Origin: Parasponia andersonii
Lineage: Eukaryota > Streptophyta > Magnoliopsida > Rosales > Cannabaceae
Assembly (NCBI GenBank): GCA_002914805.1
Contig: JXTB01000558.1
Location: 81,304 to 145,303, forward strand
Length of the DNA stretch: 64,000 nucleotides
Reading direction: 5' to 3'
A model generated the notes under the pieces. The model ran no database searches. It saw nothing but the letters and a program-made list of their open reading frames with translations, and had not been told where the DNA came from. Both the position numbers and the translations under genes were made by a program. How positions within the stretch are numbered: the first letter of the stretch is position 1; every line of letters starts with the position of its first letter. Positions 22,818 to 33,488 of the stretch are shown piece by piece.

Positions 22818-23456
22818 AAGAGAAGTGATAAAATTGCTGAATGCTCATCTTGTAAAATCACAAACATTTGTGTATTTTATGGATCGAGTGTATGGAAAGA
22901 TAAAGAGTTTCTAGAGATAGAAAATCATCTTAGTTAGGTATTAGCTAAAAGGAATATCTATTTAGTTTATGGTAGAGGTAACTTTGGCTTAATAGGATAT
23001 GTATCAATAGTTGCATTTATTAGAGGAAACTAAGTTTTGGGAATCATTCCAAAACTTTGACTGAAGGAAACAATACCGAAAAAACAATTGGGGAAGAAAT
23101 AAAAGTTTCGATAATGAATGAACGAAGATAAAAGATGCTCAATCATTATGACGCTTTTATTGCCTTACCAGGGGGCATTGGAATATTAGAAAAAAAAATT
23201 TAAATTGATTCGTAGGCCTAGCTAAAAATCCACCAAAAACCTGTCAGCCTATTAAATGTTAATGCTTTCTTTAATGCTCTATTTAATGACTTGTTGTTCT
23301 TCAAGACGACTCTTCATCTCTGCTATAACTCCTGAGCAATTGATTAATCAACTACAAATCTATGTTTTGAAAGTTGATTCAGTCATAACTCAGTTAGATT
23401 AGTCAACCAAAGAACGCCGAAAAAAAGCCAAATTGGATCTGTCTCTCAGTCTGTAA
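22818..23456 (+). pseudogene. LOG-like (cytokinin riboside 5'-monophosphate phosphoribohydrolase) pseudogene
   Basis: LOG enzymes release active cytokinin bases from their nucleotides. The relic follows the family order: NICVFYGSS, RNIYLVYGRG (22962-22979; family LVYGGG), VLGIIPK, a TIGEEIKVSIMNERR segment (family substrate-binding M-x-x-R/K), DAFIALPGGIGILEK (about 23144-23190; family PGGxGTxxE), IHQKPVSLLNV, then ITPEQLINQLQIYV and an ERRKKAKLDLSLSL end before a TAA. It has no ATG, stops at 22935, 23031, after NERR and three in the segment after PGG, a frameshift near 23058, and another near 23300 with loss of about 10-15 residues. It spans the family's near-full length without introns, so it looks like a retrocopy. 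It sits in the post-pol region of the Athila element. Confidence 0.85.
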
Positions 23457-23581
23457 AACTTTCTTATCTTATGGGTTTACTCACAACATTTTATTTTCTT
23501 TATTTATGTATTTTTAGGTTTTTCTTTTCAGTAATTGTCAATTTAGATGATATCTTCTATACTTTTTCTATTTAACTCAAG

Positions 23582-23645
23582 GCATTGGAGACAATGTTTG
23601 ATTTTAGTTGAGGCGAGGGGATAGTTGACACCAAAAAAGAAAAAA
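23582..23645 (+). other. Athila 3' internal signature (pre-LTR or spacer motif)
   Basis: GGCATTGGAGACAATG, then a TTTAGTTGAGGCGAGGGGATAG stretch (seen as two parts), then an A-rich run, resembles the GGACAATG...TGGGGGGATAG signature in Athila internal regions. The purine-rich core is degraded. It places the LOG relic inside the element rather than beyond it. Confidence 0.45.
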
Positions 23646-24292
23646 AATCAGAAAAAAGAAAAAATATTATTTTTGTTGTTATTAAAACCATTTGGCAAAG
23701 TGACTAGGTCTTGGACAACACAGTAAGGTGTAAGTATACTCTTGAGACGCATCATTGTAGATATGTAACATTTAGTCTTGATTTTTAAATTTCCTAATAT
23801 TGTTTCATCATTTATTTCTTTTTGAATTATTCAAACTTAAAAACTCTTAGATTATGTTCATATACTTACCAAGAAAATATTCATAAACCATCTTCAGCAC
23901 ACACACAGACTTGCAAAACGAGCCACAGTAGTACTATCTTTATTTTATTATTTTTTTTTTTGGAAATCCTTTTTAAATAAGATGTAAAATTTTTGAAATT
24001 ATTTATTAATCTTTTGGATTTTAAAAACATTAGTCAAAATGGATAAAGCACGTATCCGATTTTAAATAAATTTGAGTGATTGGATCATTTTAAATTAAAT
24101 ATCAATTAAACTACATACAGACATTGGCATAGAAAAGAAGACATTGAAGTAACTTGTGGAGCATCATTCATTCCATAATGGTACTTTTATTTTCTAGAAA
24201 TAAGCCATAGATTTGGATTATTATATTGCATTATTTTGTTTTATTAATTTATATAATGAGATGATATAAATTGTCATCGCTAACTAACATGA
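23646..24292. other. AT-rich, nothing recognised
   Basis: No open frame or boundary was found. It may contain remains of the Athila 3' LTR, but no alignment to the 5' side is visible. Confidence 0.4.
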
Positions 24293-24640
24293 CACTGCAA
24301 AAAATAGGACTTGTCCTCACTTTTGAGTCGTCATAATAGACCCCAAATAGCGACAAAAGTTAATACTATTGTTATAAATGGCTTAAAGTGAAGATTACTA
24401 TCATTGCTTCAAAGTTTTAGAATAAAATACATATCGATTATCTTTCTAGTCATACGTAATCTATATAAGAATGATAATTATCATTGCGATAGATATTAAA
24501 AAGAGGAAAAATATTATAGTAACTATTGTCATTTCAATTATACATAATTATCTCTATAGCAACGATAAATTAGTATTATTACTATTACATGTCACGTTTA
24601 TATCAATGACATTTGCTACCGTTGTTATATTTTTTTAAAA
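24293..24640. mobile_element. CACTA-like terminal fragment or MITE
   Basis: It starts CACTGCAAAAAATAG, the form of CACTA (En/Spm) terminal repeats. It is followed by short GCGAC and ACGATA-type subterminal repeats on both strands (AGCGACAAAAG at about 24349, TAGCAACGATAAA at about 24557, CTACCGTTGTTATA at about 24616). The right end lacks a clear TAGTG, so it is truncated or decayed. Confidence 0.4.
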
Positions 24641-24883
24641 GAAAAAATATATTTAGATTTAGTTTTGATTATTTAGATAAAGTTTTTGACTATAAATTTT
24701 AATCTCTAAAACTAAAGATAAATCAAAATGAATTACTATAATCAAATTTAAATTGCATATAAAGAAAGATCCAAAACATTCATAAATCAAAATATTTTCT
24801 TAGCATAAATATTCTTGCCCAAAACATAGGTATAAATAATTCCCTAATCTCCTATGTTCATATCATCTTGATATTCACTTATT

Positions 24884-27024
24884 TCTCACGACCAAAAATC
24901 CAAGGTCGTAACTTTTAGTAAATTTAAGTGAAAACAGTAATAAGCAGTGATTTTCCAAAATTCTAAAAAATCAAGTACTCAGAATTTTAGGTTTTAGTCT
25001 TTAAAAGTAAGTAAATTTTATAATCAAGAAACTTTTTATTAGTTTTAATTTCTCAAGGAAAACTTTCATTGAAAATAGGTTACATAAAATTATTTATATT
25101 TCCAAGTACTCAATTTAGTAAATAAAGCATTCTCATACATCCGCTTAGTAGATACACTAGTCTTGGCTAAATAATTTTGACATAGAAAGAAAAGATGATA
25201 TAGAGTAGGAAGCAACAAATGAAGAGGTAGGAAACGACAAACATATGCCAAACAAGTTTGTCAAGGTACCATCACAATTATTATAAAATAAGTCAAAACT
25301 GAAAGTAGAGGAAGTAGGGGAGGTGAGTACATGAATACTTAGTAGAAATTCAATTACATGTTTTTCACCAATATTAAAATTACTTACTATCATGTTCTAG
25401 CATGGTGAGTAAAATACTGAATAATTTTATAAAAATTCAATTGAATACAATTTCCAAATGTTGAAATGATCCAAGCTATTGTAAAAGAGTATCTCAAAGC
25501 AAGTCTATAATACTCAGGTCTTCACAAGTGCATTGAATATCACTTAATTCCGTAATATCTAATGTATATGATATACGTGATTTGCAACCATCGACGTGAT
25601 GATTGTGAGATTTATTCTAGTCACCTATTTAATGACCGTGAGTTTTTCTTTTCTATTTTTTCTGTTATATTCAAAAATTTTGTTAAAACACTGTGATTCT
25701 AGTGTCCTTTTGGAACATCGTGAATCTATCGATGCTGCGTAAGATGAATGTGAAATGTAATACAATATGAATGACATGAATCAGATATGTACCATCTTCC
25801 ACAAATTCTCAAACAGAATATGCAGCGTTTTCAATTCAATCCAAATTCAGTTCACAAAATCAAATTCTTAATTCATTTATAGTTTCTAGAAATTTTGGCA
25901 ACATGACAACCATTTTTAGTAAATATCATAAAATCCAATTCGTGCTAAAAACAGTTCCAAAACAAGATAGATGGCATGTCAGTCAGTGTGATGTACCTCC
26001 AATATAATTTAAATATCAATTTATCTAAAATTAAGATATAATCATATTTTTACGAAATATTTTATGAAATTCTATATTTAGTCAAAATATGTAAAAATCG
26101 AAATTAAACTCATTTTAAAATCAAGTAATCGAATCCCGACCTCAATTGAGTGACTAGATAATGCTATAGCATAAATGAGAACATTTGGCATCACTTGGTG
26201 ATCATTTGGAGGATCAGGAGTTAATTTCAAACCCTCGATCGCTCACTTTGAAGGGTCATTTTTTCAATGGAGCTTTAATTTGAAAAACAGATACCACTAC
26301 TAAATTCCTAATACCCAAATTAGCTAGGTTAGATATATAAATTGACCAATTCGAATTTGGGTGAAAACCTAACCTAATGGCATGTAAAGCAGATAAAATC
26401 GATACGGTCTGATCTCATTTTCTATGCCAATTGTTATACATAATCAATATATATCTCATTTTTAGTAGTTTTATAAGTACATCACATATATGAAGTTTAT
26501 TTTACGATCTACTAATCGGATTAAAAAGTTATCTCCTAAAACTAAAAAACTTAAAACTGGCGACAATGGTGAAATTTAATCCGAACAATTTCGGATCAAC
26601 ACATATATACCATGAGAAAGCTTGCATCAAGACGACTATGGGAAGCCCAAGATCGTGGCTTAATGCTCGTCAGAATCGAAATCTTCCCACGGGAATTTTT
26701 CACATTTTTCCTACGAAATGGTTGTTCGGCAGCTCGGGAGTGGTAGCTAGAGCTTCATGGCAGTGGCACAGTTCATTTGGAACTAGTGGTACGGCCCATC
26801 AATGGCTGGATGGTGGACAGTAATGGTGGAGGCCGTGAGCAGCATTTGAAGCTTTCATCTATTTTTTTTTTCTTTTTTGGTCTAGTCTACAGAAGAATGA
26901 GAGAAAGATAATTGAATGAGAGATAGTGGTTTTAAAAAAATTATTTTTGAGTCCTTCCATTTTTTTTAATTTAAAAATAATAATAAAATTATTAAACAAT
27001 AAAATAATGTAGTGGAGTTTTATA
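24884..27024 (-). repeat. 3' LTR of the LARD-like element (2141 bp)
   Basis: The plus-strand start TCTCACGACCAAAAATCC corresponds to the TGTCACGATCGGGAATC start of the partner at 30781. The other end lies next to a decayed purine tract and GAATTTCGTCCCGAAAT (reverse of the gypsy GGGACGAAATT motif). An open frame at 26566-26823 on the opposite strand and one at 25157-25393 are chance frames within it. Confidence 0.6.
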
Positions 27025-30000
27025 TCTTTCCTTACTTAAAAGAATTTCGTCCCGAAATATAAGCATAAACCGGGAATATGAATAATATACCATAGACTAG
27101 CCATTAGAAATAAAGTGAACCATTAATTAAGGAATTAACGAGTATCAAACCAAAACTAAGTCAACTGAGAAAAGTGAAACATGAATCCCATCCTTGGTAT
27201 TAAAATCAAGCCAACATATGGATGTCACACAAGAGATAAGTGAAAGAGATAGTCAAAGAGATATAGAATCATAAGATGGTTATTTATAGGTATAAGACCT
27301 CGATATAAGAGATTTGAAACAATGACCTCACGTCAGAAATTAGTCACAGAAATAGCAACAGTAATCAAGGCAAAAGGTCGAAAATACAAAACATCTATAA
27401 TCAGAATACTAATTATTAGGTACTAAAATAGTATAGCAGAATAAACAATAGGTACATATAATATTATCCCTAGATTATACTAGATAAATAATATACTGGG
27501 ATAATTCTATTTATTTGTAGCTAAAACTAAGTTGTAAACATTCACTGAGTCCAGAGACTCTAACAAGATACTCTCCAATATAAGATTGCACCCAACAAGG
27601 TTCCGAATAGGAAGCAAATATACTTATGTTACATCACATACAAGGTAGACAAGTTCAGATGGAAAAAATAGTAATAAGAGTGTAATGACATAAGTAATTT
27701 ATTGTTCCTCATGACAAGTGAGAAACAATGATCTAAATAATTCATTTTTAGTCAAGAACAAGACTAGTACCATCATAAATGGAAATCTCCAACAAAGGAA
27801 TACATAGTATAACAAATACTATTAGGTAAATCATTGCAATCCAAGCATATAAAATACAAGTATCCATATTACATGTATAACCCAAAGACTTTCTAAGTCT
27901 TTTATCCAGGGCAATAACATATGATAATAATTCGTACCACATTTATATCTACATACTTCCAAGTCTTTTTACCCAATGTAGGGAATATAGCCATAATCTC
28001 AAATCATCAAACATCTCTAAGGACTTTCTAAGTTTTTGGTATAAAGAAAAGTCATATAGGAATGACTCAATACTTGATACATAGGTAAAACATATGACAA
28101 TACCATAATGCCTCAAAAATAGGATTTTAACAAAATAGGTTATCTTTGTAGTGACACCTGTCTCTCATCTAACCTAGTTTAATTTTTATATCAAAAACAG
28201 TTTGATAATATGTTTTGAAAATATGAAACACGAAAATCAAAGGCATATAAGAGTATTAGACTAGTTCACAACAATGCTTCACTTGGCCATAGATAAACCA
28301 AACCTAAACTAAAAGTATTCCACATTGAAAATATAATATCTAGAGTTCATCAACTTTCATGAGTAAATTGATCTCTATGTCATCAATTATGTCATTATAA
28401 TGATTCTTAGATTCAACTCAAATTAAGTTATATGAGTTATATAACCAACTCAATACCAACAAACTCAATCAAAATTTCAATACATAATAGATTATAACAA
28501 AAATCTCTAGTAACCCTTAAAGATTAATACAAGTAAAGTTACTCCAGTGGTACTCATTCATTAACATCAAGGATGAATGCTTCAACCATGCTATCAATTT
28601 ATAATCCAGAACTCACTTACTAAGCTAAATAAGTAAAATAAGAAGAAATTTTTCACTGATATATATAGTTTTCTAACTAAACTATCAAGTATTTAAAACA
28701 TGTTAATTGTCTTTCAAAACATAATTAAGCATAATATAAACATTCTGAAAATTTTAAAACTTTTCCAAAGTTTCTAAACATAACTCTCGAAGAGATCCAA
28801 AACTAAATATTCTTTTAATAAACACATTTTCATAGCAAAACTTTCTTTATGTTTTATAATTTTGAAGTACCACACTCTAATATTTTTATTAGCAACATTT
28901 TTTTTAAGGTTAAGTAGGTAAACAAAGTTTTTAAGTCTCACAGAAGTTGTCAAATATTTTCATAGAAATTAATCCTTTGCATAGCCAATCAATTTGTAAC
29001 ATAGTCAAACTTCATGAATTCAAAAGTTCAAATTATATCTTTCAAAGAAAGTACTACACATTCACATACATAACTCAAATCTATCAAATACCAAATCAAG
29101 CATGTTCATTTATTTAAAAATTTGCATTCCATAAATTTAAAAGTTCTAATGAAGTTATAAAGGATATACCATTCATTATTATATACTACCAAGACTCAAG
29201 ACTTTGGTACTCAAAACCAACTTGTTTCTATTTTGAAGCTCGATGAAATATTATCCCAACTCTCTAATATTAAGAGTTCCTAATACTTAGGATACCAAAT
29301 CAATTAATCACGTATGTTCCTAATTATCCTATTGAGGTAAACAAGGTACAGTCAATTTAACTTAGCCTATAATCAAGACTTTCACTAAACACCAAGGATT
29401 CAACAATCCAATCAATATAAAATCATACAAATCCAATATAATTAACTGCATACATAATGGAAAGCTTTAAAAAAATAAGTCAAACCAAGCAACAAGGTAT
29501 ATAAGGCCATAATAATAATGTCCTACAATATGCATATATGTCCTCCAAATGTTTGTATTTAAAACCATATTCAAGCCACATCAAAGACTTTCAAGAAATC
29601 AAACTTACTTACAAAATGTTTTCACACAATTTTTTTCCCATAAACATCTCATGTCCATTTCCAAATTATTTCATAAATTAATTCACCAAAGTCTTTCTTA
29701 GGTTCAAAATTAAGTAACAAGTAGAAGCCCAGTAATATTTAGCAAGATTATCAACTAAATTTAAAACTAGAAAAATATTTGGAACTTGAAGTTCATATAG
29801 TTTATCCTAGCCTAAATGATTCTCCAATTAGCACAATCAAATGTAGAATAAGATTAATTTAGTTTCACAACTAAATTTAATATAAAATAAGGTTCAAACT
29901 TTGTAATAAGATAGTTTCACAAACTCCAATCACTAAGTAATCCATTAATTTTAAAACTATACATTCCATAGAAAAGTATATTTCTTTTACCTAATCAATA

Positions 30001-30757
30001 TTCCATGTTTTAAAAATATCCATTAGCTCTTAAGCAAACGTGCCACAATGATAAAATACTTGGTACACATTGTTAAAACTTGAATTGTTAACTTTAAATT
30101 TCCAAAAGTTTTAAACCCAACAGTAAATCTAACCGAATTCCAAATAAATCAAGAATTTCCTTATGTACATTAAATTCAGTAAGTCTGAGAAAGGAAAACC
30201 AAGTCCATATAATTAAATCGATCCATATATAATAAAAACTAGTATGTTATGACCATGCAAAAATACTATTAATGCATGATACAAGACTATGGAAATGATT
30301 TACTAAAACACTTAAACTGATTAATCACATATAAACAATTTCGAAGAAATTCATATCACAACCCCACAAGCACAAATAATATCGAGTTATGCCAATCAGC
30401 ATACAAGACACCGATTTGCTATCTTAGAACCTACGTGGTTCGTATAGCTAATGACCATATTGGACATAAAAGTACTAGAATGAATGTCGATTTGAATCAT
30501 AAATTTGCGATTAGAATAAAATTCACTAGTCTCGTGTCATCTTTAACACTTCTAAGACCAGAGTTTCTGATATTTAATCGCCTCAAAGATTCTAGAGTTT
30601 CACTCTAAGGAGATGAACAAAGGATTCATAACAAAGAGGAGTAAGAGCACCATATTTAGCCAATTCCTAAGTGATGTATGAGGTATTTATCAAATACTTT
30701 TCTAAAATCTTTTTTAAATACCAAAATATCACAGGCAAGATTCTAGAAAAATTTGTA

Positions 30758-30776
30758 AGCTAAAGCTCTGATACCA
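30758..30776 (-). promoter_or_regulatory. primer-binding site, initiator-Met tRNA type
   Basis: The minus strand reads TGGTATCAGAGCTTTAGCT, whose first 12 bases are the standard plant initiator-Met binding site. It lies 4 nt inside the LTR edge at 30781. It looks undamaged, unlike the Athila site at 16351. Confidence 0.8.
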
Positions 30777-30780
30777 TTTC

Positions 30781-31350
30781 TGTCACGATCGGGAATCTAC
30801 GGTCATGACTTTTAGTAAATTTAAGTAAAAACAATAATAGATAGTGATTTTTCAAAATTCTAGAAAATCAAGTACATAGAAGTTTAGGTTTTAGTCATTA
30901 AAAGTAAGCAAATCTCATAATCAATAAACTTTTCATTAGGCTTAATTCTCAAAGAAAACCTTCATTTAAAGTTTGGAGGAAATTCTAGTTAATTAGTTTA
31001 GAAACTTTTGTTAAATCATAAATTTTGGTAAAATGAATCCACTTCAATATTCAGTACAGTGTCCAAAACAGATAACATAAAATCATTTGTATTTCCAAGT
31101 ACTCAATTTAGTAAATAAATCATCCTCATATATCCATTTTGTCGATATACTAGTCTTGGCAAAATTAATTTTGATATAGAAAAAAAATATGATATAGAGT
31201 AGGAACCAACTAATGAAGAGGTAAGAAACGGCAAACATATACCAAATAAGCTTGTCAAATTATCACGACAATTAAAACAAAATAAGTCAACACGTGAAGA
31301 AGAAAATGGGAGAAGAGAAAATTGTCTAGTTGAAGGGGAAGAGAATTCCT
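30781..31350 (-). repeat. partial 5' LTR of the LARD-like element
   Basis: It starts TGTCACGATCGGGAATC on the plus strand and follows the 3' LTR until about 31280-31350, where similarity stops. The missing 1.5 kb would be its U3. An open frame at 31103-31408 is a chance frame. Confidence 0.6.
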
Positions 31351-31635
31351 GTAGTGAATCAACAAGAACATGAATTCGCATAGGTCTGTCAACTGACGCG
31401 TTCTTCATTTAGCTTGACCGGTTAATAATTAATTAAGGTCCCTTTTAGTCACTACATGTACATTTTGAGGATGTGAGGTTCATAGGTCACATTTTCCTTC
31501 AAACACTAATAAATTTAAAAGAAAAATAATACTTCAATTACAATCAAATAGAAATACATTCCAAAATATAAGGACGAATTACATGTAAAAAGCGATAAAT
31601 GCCATAAGATGCCATCACATAACTTAGGCTTTATT
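31351..31635 (-). other. 3' flank of UGT copy 2
   Basis: On the minus strand an AATAAA hexamer (31630-31635) follows the UGT stop codon directly. This suggests that the end of the reading frame runs through former 3' UTR. Nothing else was recognised up to the LTR edge. Confidence 0.5.
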
Positions 31636-33219
31636 TCAAAAAATAAACAAGAAAATAATAAGAGAAAGAAAAAAGAAACAAACAAACATCCGGACTTTTT
31701 TCGCATTGAAGAAGTTTGAGCCAAAAACAAAAGGCACAGAAAGATGTACTAGTAAAATGGCCAGTTTTAAGCGAATGCTGTGAATCTTGTGATTCTTGAC
31801 TGAAGAGCCCTTTCTAGTAATATGAGCAATAAAAGAATCCCACTCTGAACGACTATCTCCTCCTTTTGAAACAGAGCATTTTACTGCTTCACCCATTTTC
31901 TCTGCTCTTTTCCTGATCTCATCTCCTTGCTCTGAAGCCATTAGTTTCTTCACTGCTCTGGTGATCATCGATGAACTCACCAACTCATCTCTTTGCCTCC
32001 ATTCCATTACGGCCACACCCACTTTAAGGACGTCTGTAATTAACACAGCATTGAAAGGTTGATCCGAGTGCATTGGCCATGCTGCTATTGGCACTCCCAT
32101 ACTTATGCTCTCTGTGCAAGAGTTCCATCCACAATGACTCATAAACCCACCCGTCGATGTGTGCCGTAAAATCGCAACTTGGGACACCCATTCCCTCACA
32201 ACCATTCCCATTCTCATTCCCCTTATTCTCTCCTCAAATCCATCCGGAAGCTGAGGCCTCCTGCCTTCGTTCTCACCCGAAATATCTATTTTGTCAGCAT
32301 CTCTCAGTACCCAAATAAACTTTACTCTACTTCGCTCTAAACCAAGAGCAAGCTCTTTAATCTCTTTATCAGATAAAGTGGTTGTTGTTCCAAATGAGAC
32401 GTACAAGACACTGCTCCGCTCTTGTTTGTCTAGCCACTGAAATAAGCACATATCTGCATCCCTGAGCTCCTTAAATTTCGTTGTTTCGAGTAAAGGCCCC
32501 ACCGACCACATCTTCTTTCTTCCGAAAATGTTGTCGTTTGCTAAAATATCAATGAAAGAGCCTTCAATAGCTCTGCAACTGTTGTACAGACTTCCTGCTT
32601 TAAAAATATCCGATATAATCGCCTGGGAAAACATGAAATTGATGAAGACAGAAGGGAAACATGACTTCGCTGAGGGAAGATTCTTTATTCGGACTTTGTC
32701 TCGTCGTCCCAACGCTTTGCAAGTAATGGTGAAGCAAGAGAAAATGGAGGCGGAATCGAAAGAGTACGCTTCAGCATTTGGTAAAGAAACGACATCCTGA
32801 ACTAGTGAGGCCATAAAAGTATCGTAGACAACCACAAGTCGTGTGGCAGTCTTAGACAGTGATTGGAGAAGAGCGGTGACTGGTTGTCTGAGGACTGTAA
32901 TGGCTTTCAATAAGGGGAGATCGTGTTCAGGAAATTTTGTTTTGGCGTCCGGGTTCAGCGGAGAAGAACGAAAAACCGGAGTTGGGAAATCGTGGAAATG
33001 GATTTTGGTTAAGTGGTGAAGAGGGATTGAGGCCCGAGACTTGACCTGGGAATTGTGGAGAGCAGAGCCGACGTAGTGGACTGGGATGTCGTACGAGGAA
33101 AGGACATGGGATAATTGTAGGAGCTGGTTTAGATGGCTTTGAGCAGGGAATGGAACCATTACTACTACAACTGAGGACACGGATTGACGTTGGAACTGGT
33201 TTTCATGGGGAGTTGCCAT
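31636..33219 (-). CDS. zeatin O-glucosyltransferase-like UGT (UGT93-type), copy 2
   Basis: An intact 527-residue family-1 glycosyltransferase with no intron. Catalytic His29 lies in PFPAQSHLNQ and partner Asp133 in VVYDTFMAS. The donor-binding PSPG box covers residues 344-387 (nt 32059-32190) with HCGWNS and the final Gln of UDP-glucose users. Two PSPG positions differ from the copy-1 form: WVSQ instead of WVPQ, and ILRH instead of ILGH. Relatives end near SFIAHITR/K (residue 469 here). This protein continues 58 residues, of which the first 30 or so align with the copy-1 extension and the last 25 are strongly hydrophobic (FVCFFFLSLIIFLFIF). Relation to known zeatin O-glucosyltransferases suggests cytokinin conjugation; the substrate is inferred. 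The start is supported by alignment of leader and N terminus with copy 1. A 90-residue open frame on the opposite strand (32528-32800) is a shadow. Confidence 0.9.
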   Translation of the reverse strand: MATPHENQFQRQSVSSVVVVMVPFPAQSHLNQLLQLSHVLSSYDIPVHYVGSALHNSQVKSRASIPLHHLTKIHFHDFPTPVFRSSPLNPDAKTKFPEHDLPLLKAITVLRQPVTALLQSLSKTATRLVVVYDTFMASLVQDVVSLPNAEAYSFDSASIFSCFTITCKALGRRDKVRIKNLPSAKSCFPSVFINFMFSQAIISDIFKAGSLYNSCRAIEGSFIDILANDNIFGRKKMWSVGPLLETTKFKELRDADMCLFQWLDKQERSSVLYVSFGTTTTLSDKEIKELALGLERSRVKFIWVLRDADKIDISGENEGRRPQLPDGFEERIRGMRMGMVVREWVSQVAILRHTSTGGFMSHCGWNSCTESISMGVPIAAWPMHSDQPFNAVLITDVLKVGVAVMEWRQRDELVSSSMITRAVKKLMASEQGDEIRKRAEKMGEAVKCSVSKGGDSRSEWDSFIAHITRKGSSVKNHKIHSIRLKLAILLVHLSVPFVFGSNFFNAKKVRMFVCFFFLSLIIFLFIF

Positions 33220-33458
33220 TGATGAATCTTGTTATGGATTTCTTCCCAAAATAAATATAGGATTGACGTTGTTTCGTTTTGATCAGTCAGTTTTATAACG
33301 ACCTTCTCACTAATCAATAATACAAGTTTATCGTTTGTTTTTAGTTTGCTTTTTATTTTCATTTTTATTTTACTCATCTCCCCTCTTTCTTTCGTGCCTT
33401 TACGTGCGTACCTTATTTGAGATTGAGCGGATCCGAACTTACTTAGTTCATTATAACA

Positions 33459-33488
33459 ATGGCCAGGTTGGCCGGTGTTTTTTGTATG
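33459..33488 (-). promoter_or_regulatory. conserved promoter block of UGT copy 2 with altered TATA
   Basis: On the minus strand the sequence reads CATACAAAAAACACCGGCCA followed by ACCTGGCCAT. It is collinear with CATATAAAGAACACCGGACA and ACCTGGTTAT at copy 1. TATAAA of copy 1 is TACAAA here. A different TATAAAA lies closer to the ATG (minus strand, about 33291-33297) and could serve instead. Confidence 0.6.

Larger units (their letters stand above)
16346..23645 (+). mobile_element. decayed Athila-type Ty3/gypsy element, internal region
   Basis: In order: primer-binding-site relic, gag, protease, reverse transcriptase, RNase H, integrase, a post-pol spacer, a LOG-like pseudogene, and a GGCATTGGAGACAATG...GGGGATAG stretch that resembles the Athila pre-LTR or spacer signature. 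All frames are broken by many stops and frameshifts. The gag, protease (SVNLLPYTVYQ) and integrase (YILVAVDYMSK, LPVELQHRAFEAIK) sequences are characteristic of Athila. No matching 3' LTR was identified downstream. Confidence 0.7.
24884..31350 (-). mobile_element. non-coding LARD-like LTR retroelement, Tekay-related
   Basis: On the minus strand: 5' LTR (partial, 30781-31350), primer-binding site (30758-30776), a 3.75-kb internal region (27025-30757) without any convincing open frame, a GGGACGAAATT motif with a purine tract next to the 3' LTR, and the 3' LTR (24884-27024). The two LTRs match over about 450 bp (CTTTTAGTAAATTTAAGT, then TTTAGGTTTTAGTC, then CAAGTACTCAATTTAGTAAATAAA). The order is that of a large retrotransposon derivative. 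The internal DNA is A-rich on the plus strand with no recognisable gag or pol remnant. The outer part of the right LTR is missing next to the UGT gene. Confidence 0.65.

Noticed and set aside
22818..23456. LOG-like region as a functional gene
   Set aside because: At least six stops, two frameshifts and no ATG in frame.
30758..30776. tRNA-Met fragment
   Set aside because: Only the 3' complement is present, at the correct distance from an LTR; it is a primer-binding site, not a tRNA gene.
32528..32800. 90-residue open frame opposite UGT copy 2
   Set aside because: It is the antisense of a well-supported coding region and has no recognisable motif.
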